Origin: Saprospiraceae bacterium
GTDB taxonomy: Bacteria; Bacteroidota; Bacteroidia; Chitinophagales; Saprospiraceae
Assembly (NCBI GenBank): GCA_016716335.1
Contig: JADJWN010000007.1
Location: forward strand, 139,438-203,437
Length of the DNA stretch: 64,000 nt
Direction: 5' to 3'
Part shown: positions 57,334 through 64,000 of the stretch, piece by piece
Position numbering within the stretch: position 1 is the first letter of the stretch
Layout of the letters: every line of letters starts with the position of its first letter
The notes under the pieces: generated by a model
What the model saw: the letters and a program-made list of their open reading frames with translations, nothing else
Told to the model about the DNA's origin: nothing
Database searches by the model: none
Made by a program: the position numbers and the translations under genes

Positions 57334-60300
57334 ATGAAAAGACCCATACTTACTCAAAATCAGATTTTGTCCGTAATCAGGACGGCGGGCAAAACCATGC
57401 ACGGGGCTTACTCAATGATGACTTTACTCATAACCTTTTTATTTGTTTCAGGTCTTCAGGCCCAGAGCGTAGATTGCAGCGTGATCATGGTCTGTAATGA
57501 CGGAGTCCAGATATCTCTGGACGAGGATTGTATTGTGACCATCAATCCTGATATGATCCTTCAGGGACAGGCTTATCCCAATGATTTTTACGATGTGGAG
57601 GCTAAATTGCCCAACGGTACGCCACTGCCACAGATTACCATTGGGTTGGATGGTCAGGGAAGACCTATCAGACGGGTGAATGTGACCAATGCACACATCA
57701 AACAAACCCTTCAGGTAAAAGTGACCTTACGTGGATGTCCTAATACATGTTGGGGTAATGCCCTGATAGAAGATAAATTACCTCCTGTATTGCAAACACT
57801 GCCCTGTGAGCAGAGAATCACTCGCTTCATGGGCAATGTAAATGGTACAAGCCCTACTTATGACAGACCGGATGTAGTATCAGGCTGTCCGGGTACACCG
57901 GAAGTAGGAGTGTTTTACCAGGTGTTCAATTTTGCGGTAGATGCTACCGGAATCGTAGACATTTCTCTGCCTCAAACCAATCTGAGATTTGCGTTGTATA
58001 GTGGTCCTTTCAATCCTGCATCACCTTGTACCGGTCTCATTGCTACCAATGTCAACAACTTTAATCAATCCCTGAGTACAGGTACACTGTACAGACTGGT
58101 GGTGAGCAGTGCAGGAAATGCCGTACCTCCGGGAGGTATAAGCTTTACGGTAAGTATTGACAGCAGAGTAGGAAATATTATGTCTTCACTTTCATCTTCT
58201 ATATGTGCAAGACCTTGTACAGATGAAGCATCCATATTGGCTCAGCCGGCTACAAGTACTTTGAATCGTCCTGTATTTCTGGATGCTTGCAATGGCAGCA
58301 ACCTTACTTATTCCAAGCGAGATGAGGTGGAAGTATTGACTTGTAATGACAGATATTCAAAAATCATTACGAGATACTGGACCGTGTGTGACCAGAGTGG
58401 TAATTGTGCAAATGTAACACAGTACTACTATATCCGAAGAGGAGATCTTTCTACAGTACAAGCACCGCCCGACAGAAATTATACCTGTAATCAGGTATTT
58501 CCTAAGTTGCCTAACGGGGCACCCAATCCGAGCTTTTCAGGATTTCCTACCAATACCCAATGTTCTAAGATCCAGACTTATTATTCAGATATCGTATTTG
58601 AGCTTTGCGGCGGAGGTATCAAAGTCTTCCGTCAATGGGATGTCATAGACTGGTGTACCGGAGCGGAGATCAGCTTCGGACAGACCATAAAAGTAGAAGA
58701 TACCATAGCACCTGTCATAACATGTCCGTCCAATGTGACTATCAATACAGGTACACATGTATGTACAGCCAACTGGAATGTTCCGGCACCGACTACAATC
58801 ACAGATTGCAGTGCTACCACTTATACTGTGGCATTCAAGAAAGCCGGTGCATCCGGTCAGTTCAATCCAACGGCTCCTTTTGTAACTGTTGATGGTGCCA
58901 CACAGGTAATGGGCGTATTCCCCAATCTCCAGTATAGTCAATCTGCCGGTGGGAGTCAACAGAATTCAGTATGTGGTAACAGATGCCTGCGGCAACTCCT
59001 CTACCTGTGAGATGAATGTTACCGTTCAGGATAAAACACCTCCTACAACCATTTGTGAAGGCTTTACTGTAGTCTCTATTGATGACAGCGGACTTGGAAA
59101 ACTCTTTGCCACCTCTCTGGATGACCATAGTATTGATAATTGTGAAATAGACAGATTTGAAATCAGAAGAAAAACCACCACTTGTCCGGGTTATGCTTCA
59201 GATCTTGAATTTGGCGAATTTGTTACGTTCTGTTGTTCCGACGTAACTACTCCGGAATCTTACATTCGGGTAGTATTGAGAGTGTATGACAAATCCGGCA
59301 ACTTCAACGAGTGCGAGGCTGATGTGAGAGTTCAGAACAAGAGACCTCCTGTAATCACCTGTCCGCCCAACAGAAGTCTGGTGTGTGGTGACCCAAGGAT
59401 AGATGCATGGAGAAGCGGTACCATGGCATTTGATACCTCATTCTTTGGCAGAGCTACTGTGACTGGTATATGTACTGATCTGGCTGTAAACAGCAGGATA
59501 TTAAGCACAAATATCAACTCATGTGGTGTAGGTACCATAGTAAGACAATGGTTTGTAGTATCTAATCCGACCGTTACCTGCAATCAGGTACTTACAGTTA
59601 CTGCACCGACTTTCACTTCCGAGTCTGTTACCTGGCCATCAGACGTAGTGTTGCAGTCATGCAGCATCTCTGCTGTGCATCCGGATGTATTGAACAGCAG
59701 ACCGGTGGTAGCAACATCAAGCTGCAGACAGATAGGTATATCTTACACAGACCAGGTGTTTTATGATACACCGGAGGCTTGTGTGAAAATACTTAGGACC
59801 TGGAGAGTAATAGACTGGTGTACTTTCAGCAATACCCAGTTTACTGCTGAAAGAGTACAGACCATAAAACTGATGGGCACCTCTGCACCAAGATTCACTA
59901 CACCATGTACCAATGTGACACTGGATACGGATCCAACAAGATGTGACAGAGAAGTAACTCTGACAGTAAATGCAGAAGATGATTGTACGGATCAGGATAA
60001 GCTGAGATTTACATGGACTCTGGATTTGGGTAATAATGGCTCCATAGATGAAACAGGTACCGGAAGAACGATAGCCAGGACATTGCAGAGAGGTACCCAC
60101 AGAGTAGTATTTACAGTAGAAAACAGATGTGGCATTCGCTCTACCTGTGCTTACAATGTTACCATCAGGTCTACCAAAAAACCTACGCCAATATGTTACA
60201 GAGAAGTGGTTTGGGTAATGGAGTCTGATGGTAATACAGAGATCTGGGCAAGTGATTTCAATCTCAAGAGTGAGGCTGCCTGCGGTGGTACGGAAGGATT

Positions 60301-61741
60301 GAGATTTTCTTTCAATCAGCAGGGCAATCAACCCGGCCGAGTGTTTACCTGTGCTGACATACCCAATGGACAGGTAGCTCGTATTCCTTTGAGAATGTAC
60401 GTATTTGATTCGGATAATAACTTCGACTTTTGTGAAGTAACCCTTATTCTTCAGGATTCACCACTCACCAACGCATGCGCCGACAATCCGGGTCTGCTGC
60501 CCTCCGTGGCAGGTAGAATCATCACCGAGAAAAATGACGGGGTGGAAGAAATTGAAGTAGGTTTGACCAATCTGAATAATTTTGAAGCCAATAGTATGAG
60601 AATGACGGATCAGACTGGAAGATACAAATTCAATGGTGTCAGCACCTTTGATCCTATGTCTGTGGAAGCATACAAAAATAAGGATCACCTGAATGGAGTA
60701 TCTACTTTGGATCTGGTCATGATACAAAGACACATTCTCGGAATCCAGAGATTTACCTCACCTTATCAGTTGCTCGCTGCAGATATCAATAATTCAAGAT
60801 CTATCACAGCAAGTGATCTCGTGAATCTCAGAAAATTAATCCTGGGTGTTACACAGGAATTTGAAAACAACACTTCCTGGAGATTTTTACCGAAAGAGTA
60901 TGTATTTGAAGATCCTACATTCCCGTTTGACTTTCCTAAGAAGATCAATCTGGATTCTATCTTCGAGGACAAATCCAATGTGGACTTCATCGCAGTAAAG
61001 GTGGGTGATGTAAACCTCAGTGCTAAGGTAAACGCCAACAGTCAGAACCTCGAGGGCAGATCTGCTGCATTCAGAATGTATGTTGAGTCTGCACAGTTCC
61101 ATGCCGGTGAGACTGTAAAGCTGGCTTTGAAAGCAGGTGATGATGTGCAGCTGACAGGAACACAGTTTAGTCTGGGTTTTGATGCTTCGACGCTTGAATT
61201 TACAGGATTTGAAAACGGATTACTGACTATGGGTAATCAGCATTTCAACTTTGCCGATATCAGAAATGGGGTGCTGAAACTCAGTTATGACAATGTATCC
61301 GGAGTACAGATTCAGGAAAACGAGGTGTTGTTCACTCTGGTGTTCAAGGCAAACAGAAGTGGAAATAATGCGGGATTGATCCTGCAAGACACAGAAATAA
61401 AGCCTGAGATTTATAATACAGATCTTGAGGCAATGCCTTTGAGATTACAGATGAGAAATGCAGGTCAGCCATCAGGTGCCGAGACTGTACTTCACCAGAA
61501 TGAGCCCAATCCATTCAATGGAACCACCAAGATTTCCTTTGAGCTCGGTGAAGGTGGAGCTACTGTACTTCGAATATTTGACATCAACGGTAAGGAGGTT
61601 TGGGTCAGAAGGGCAGAGTTGTCCAAAGGATTCCATACCTTCAATGTGGACAGGAGTGTACTGAATGGTGGTGGCGTATATTACTACCAGCTCGAGGCAG
61701 GCAAATTCTCAGCAACCCGCAAAATGATTTTGATCGAGTAA
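57334..61741 (+). CDS. Giant surface protein C: HYR-type modules, dockerin- and cohesin-like domains, T9SS sorting domain; frame broken once
   Basis: The start is the ATG at 57334 (MKRPILTQNQ), matching protein B, with a signal peptide ending near GLQAQ. Frames 57304-59010 and 58949-61741 overlap. Reading continuously through LQYS...NLPVGVNRIQYVVTDACGN needs a net shift of one base gained or two lost near 58926-58945. Order: ILQGQAYPNDFYDV...NTCWGNALIEDKLPP (about 48-149); FRQWDVIDWC (about 432); HYR repeats; ACVKILRTWRVIDWC (about 815-829); KKPTPIC...IWASDFNL; dockerin-like pair HLNGVSTLDLVMIQRHILG...NNSRSITASDLVNLRK (about 1119-1170); DFIAVKVGDVN; cohesin-like domain (about 1243-1373, LTGTQFSLGFDASTLEFTGF); T9SS sorting domain (NEPNPFNGTTKISFEL...ATRKMILIE). 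About 1470 residues. Role as for A and B. Confidence 0.83.
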
Positions 61742-61772
61742 TGTGTTTATAAAAATGATTCTGGGTTTATTC

Positions 61773-61804
61773 AAACCGGGTATGCGATCATGCCCGGTTT
61801 TTTT
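61773..61804 (+). terminator. Rho-independent terminator after giant gene C
   Basis: AAACCGGGTATG (61773-61784) pairs with CATGCCCGGTTT (61789-61800), 12 bp with one G-U and a 4-base loop, followed by a T-run to 61804. It closes the three-gene tandem. Confidence 0.88.
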
Positions 61805-61879
61805 ATTTTATGGTTGCTGATAAATATGATTTTAAAAGCAGGAAATGGGAGTGGTAAATAAATTATTAATATATTTGCA

Positions 61880-61912
61880 TTGATTTAAATCATTGAAAAA
61901 TGAATATATTTG
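61880..61912 (+). promoter_or_regulatory. Consensus Bacteroidota promoter for the second porP/sprF gene
   Basis: TTG at 61880-61882, 22-base spacer, TATATTTG at 61905-61912 (exact TAnnTTTG). The ATG of the porP/sprF gene is 25 bases downstream. A second TATATTTG occurs at about 61870. Confidence 0.7.
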
Positions 61913-61937
61913 TATTTGGGATTTTAGAGATTGAACT

Positions 61938-63086
61938 ATGAAGATAATTTTAATTACCTTTCTGATAATTTTTTTATCGAATTTTTCAGGCATTTCACAA
62001 GATCCCTCTTATCAAAATTTTATTCAAAACAGATTTTTATTTAATCCGGCACTTACCGGCAGTAATGGGGCTCAAAGCTGGAAACTTAGATCAAAACTGC
62101 AATGGAATAATGATGATGGGGGAGGAGGATATAAAACATTAAGCCTGCTGTTTGAAGAAACCATGCCCTGCAGTATTGTGGACGTGGGTTTGAAAATGAA
62201 TTATAATGAGGAAGGAGCAGGTTTATACAGAACAATGGAGGCTGGCATGCTTGCATCTGCTTTCATAACACCACCTTTTAACACTCTTTTCTCTGATCAT
62301 AATATCAAAGTTGGGCTGGATTTTTCTTGGGGACTGAATACAATAGATTTCAGCCGTTTGATTTGGTCTGATCAATTGGACCCCAAATATGGAGTGAGAT
62401 TTCCCACATCCTTTGTGCCACCAAATGATGGTCAGTCATCTGTATATTTTAATCCGGGACTTGGACTTTCATGGAGAGCAGTGTGGAATAAGAAAAGCCC
62501 TAAAGCATGGATGACCAATATGGGCTTTGCCATTTACAGGTTTATTTCAGTTCAGGATGGAGAAGTAAATCAGTCGGTATCAGTATTAGGATTAAAAAAT
62601 ACCAATCCCTATCGATTAACCGGCTTTTTTGAATCAGAATGGGTGATGCTGTTTTTTAATTCAAAATTTATCAGTCTCAGACCATCTTTATTGTATCAAA
62701 AGCAAGGGAATATAAATTATATAGAAGCCGGTGTACGTGCCGGATATCTCAGAGATGCGGGTATCGGTGTTTATTATCATACTGCTCCAGGAAATGACTT
62801 TGGGCAAACACCCTGGATAAGCTTATCAACTGACTTTATGGTGCCGGTAGGAAAGGGTAAAAAAATGGAATTGAGTTTTACTTTTTCTGAAAATGTGGGA
62901 GGGTTGCAAAATTTCTCCGGACCTCAATTTGAAATCGGAATTTCCTATCATCTTGCTAAAAGCTCAGTCTGTAATCTTCTAGGATTTAAAGATGATGTCC
63001 CTTACGATAATTCTTACAAATGTCCTATAATGGCAATCACTCCCGGTAAAAGAAAAATCTATGAAAATATCTGGTATAAAAATTAG
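61938..63086 (+). CDS. PorP/SprF family outer membrane protein, partner of the following adhesin
   Basis: The product has 382 residues with signal peptide ending near GISQ. The mature start DPSYQNFIQNRFLFNPALTGSNG is the PorP/SprF signature, followed by barrel strands through GPQFEIGISYHL. SprF-type proteins pair with large type B sorting-domain adhesins such as SprB of F. johnsoniae. Here the reading frame overlaps the ATG of a PKD-containing giant at 63061 by 26 bases, implying translational coupling and a dedicated pair. The gene has its own consensus promoter. Confidence 0.88.
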   Translation: MKIILITFLIIFLSNFSGISQDPSYQNFIQNRFLFNPALTGSNGAQSWKLRSKLQWNNDDGGGGYKTLSLLFEETMPCSIVDVGLKMNYNEEGAGLYRTMEAGMLASAFITPPFNTLFSDHNIKVGLDFSWGLNTIDFSRLIWSDQLDPKYGVRFPTSFVPPNDGQSSVYFNPGLGLSWRAVWNKKSPKAWMTNMGFAIYRFISVQDGEVNQSVSVLGLKNTNPYRLTGFFESEWVMLFFNSKFISLRPSLLYQKQGNINYIEAGVRAGYLRDAGIGVYYHTAPGNDFGQTPWISLSTDFMVPVGKGKKMELSFTFSENVGGLQNFSGPQFEIGISYHLAKSSVCNLLGFKDDVPYDNSYKCPIMAITPGKRKIYENIWYKN

Positions 63087-64000
63087 CCTGATTCTGGTAT
63101 TCCTAATTCTATTCGAGTACATATATGCACAAAATTGCACACCCCAGCCTAACATTTGTTTTGATTCAAATTGTACACCACCCAGACTTGCATTGATTAC
63201 AGATCCAAATATTTCGTTTTGCCAGGGTTTATCCAGTACAATTACGCTTGATTTAAACCAAACTTCAACATTTGATTCTTTTTATGTCTATTGGTGTGAT
63301 GGAACATTTGATAAATACCCAGGCACTCAAGCAACTTTTTCTCATGTATATGAGGGAGTGAATGAGACCACATGTGCTGATCTTTACAGTTTACATACTA
63401 TTACTGTTGTTGGTAGGCAATTTTGTTCACAAGGCTTATCTTGTGGTAATGCTTCAACCACAATTAGAGTTCAAAAAAAGCCAATAGCAAGATTTTCATT
63501 TCCAAATCAGCTTTGTTACACTAAGGAAATTACCTTCACTAATAGTTCATGCTACGTCGATGAGGCATTACCGGATGCTTATATATGGGACTTTGGTGAT
63601 GGTTCACCATTCTCAAATCAAAAGAACCCCAGACATAAGTATAACTCACCCGGAACTTATCAGGTTAAGCTTACAGTTAAGTCAAAATGTGGGCAAAGTG
63701 AAATATCAGCTTCCAATACATTGAATATTACTGTGGTAGATCAACCAAATGCAATTGTTGAACTTTCTTCGAATGCACGTGACAGCATAGTGTGTATCGG
63801 TGATACTGTCACTATGATAAATAAAAGCAATCAATGGAGTAATATAACATGGACTTTTCCTTCAAATAATATCCTTACAGACACCTCGCGTTGGAAACTT
63901 ACATCTGATATTAGAAAACTCGAGAAAAGAACTCCGATAGATACTATTAACAAATTAGATACCATCCGTTTTATAGTCCTTCAAAAAGGGACTCTTCGTT
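63061..64000 (+). CDS. PKD-domain cell-surface adhesin, N-terminal part only
   Basis: The ATG at 63061 lies inside the end of the porP/sprF gene in another frame. The frame stays open for 313 codons to the window edge. A signal peptide (MKISGIKISLILVFLILFEY to about YAQN) is followed by a Cys-rich region. A PKD-like domain at about 144-215 has YIWDFGDGSPFS, NPRHKYNSPGTYQVKLTV, and a second unit starts at about 225. The missing remainder probably contains more PKD domains and a type B sorting domain, as in SprB-like proteins (inference). The base composition is visibly lower in G+C than the preceding giants. Confidence 0.8.
   Translation, partial: MKISGIKISLILVFLILFEYIYAQNCTPQPNICFDSNCTPPRLALITDPNISFCQGLSSTITLDLNQTSTFDSFYVYWCDGTFDKYPGTQATFSHVYEGVNETTCADLYSLHTITVVGRQFCSQGLSCGNASTTIRVQKKPIARFSFPNQLCYTKEITFTNSSCYVDEALPDAYIWDFGDGSPFSNQKNPRHKYNSPGTYQVKLTVKSKCGQSEISASNTLNITVVDQPNAIVELSSNARDSIVCIGDTVTMINKSNQWSNITWTFPSNNILTDTSRWKLTSDIRKLEKRTPIDTINKLDTIRFIVLQKGTLR

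Noticed and set aside
47462..61741. Cellulosome gene cluster
   Set aside because: Dockerin and cohesin-like modules are present, but no glycoside hydrolase bears a dockerin here; the amylase at 12971-15787 has none.

Overview
The window reads as chromosomal DNA of a Bacteroidota bacterium, most likely of the Saprospiraceae/Chitinophagia-Saprospiria type. The support is a type IX secretion system (T9SS) cluster (gldJ, a porP/sprF paralogue, porU, porV), many secreted proteins with T9SS C-terminal sorting domains, HYR/dockerin surface giants, Bacteroidota-type promoters (TTG, about 19 nt, TAnnTTTG), and the near absence of Shine-Dalgarno sites. I see no rRNA, tRNA, CRISPR array, IS element or prophage.

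Layout. 1-2291: C-terminally truncated Asp-box (sortilin-like) secreted protein. 2797-9620: small hypotheticals, a DKNYY-repeat lipoprotein, a Tat-signal pirin, a TPR-transmembrane-HTH regulator and a YadA-head-like surface protein. 9717-12961 (minus): two paralogous secreted proteins around three small membrane proteins, separated by a repeat-rich spacer. 12971-18754 (minus): secreted GH13 alpha-amylase, fatty-acid-hydroxylase-type membrane enzyme, OmpA/TSP3 outer membrane protein. 19233-29518: degenerate ureohydrolase, murF, gldJ, porP-like, porU, porV. 29688-41222: a two-domain acyltransferase of OlsF type, an NlpE/META lipoprotein, a large Asp-box protein, a LolA-like protein, an SRAP/HMCES DNA-protein crosslink protein next to a SPOR protein, and a PurF-type amidotransferase. 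41223-47207: GWxTD protein, a TlpA-like thioredoxin, an SDR, and trpE preceded by a classical trp attenuator. 47462-61741: three tandem colinear giant surface proteins (about 1420, 1665 and 1470 residues). Each carries Cys-rich HYR-type modules, a dockerin-like EF-hand pair and a T9SS sorting domain; the second and third also carry a clear cohesin-like domain, and the first a diverged stretch in the same place. 61938-64000: a second porP/sprF gene overlapping the start of a PKD-domain adhesin that runs off the window.

How the parts fit: PorU (sortase), PorV (shuttle), GldJ and the PorP/SprF proteins would export and anchor the sorting-domain proteins encoded here (amylase, the three giants, probably the truncated Asp-box protein and the last adhesin).

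Two points deserve most attention. First, upstream of trpE lies a 17-residue leader peptide with three consecutive Trp codons, a terminator and a competing antiterminator, all legible in the sequence. Second, the three tandem giants place dockerin and cohesin-like modules on the same polypeptide, which suggests an intermolecular surface assembly; that function is inference.

Quality caution: at least eleven frame breaks, nearly all one-base losses in short homopolymers, split otherwise intact genes (including porU three times and murF). They look like residual long-read assembly errors rather than biology, and I annotate those genes as single coding regions.
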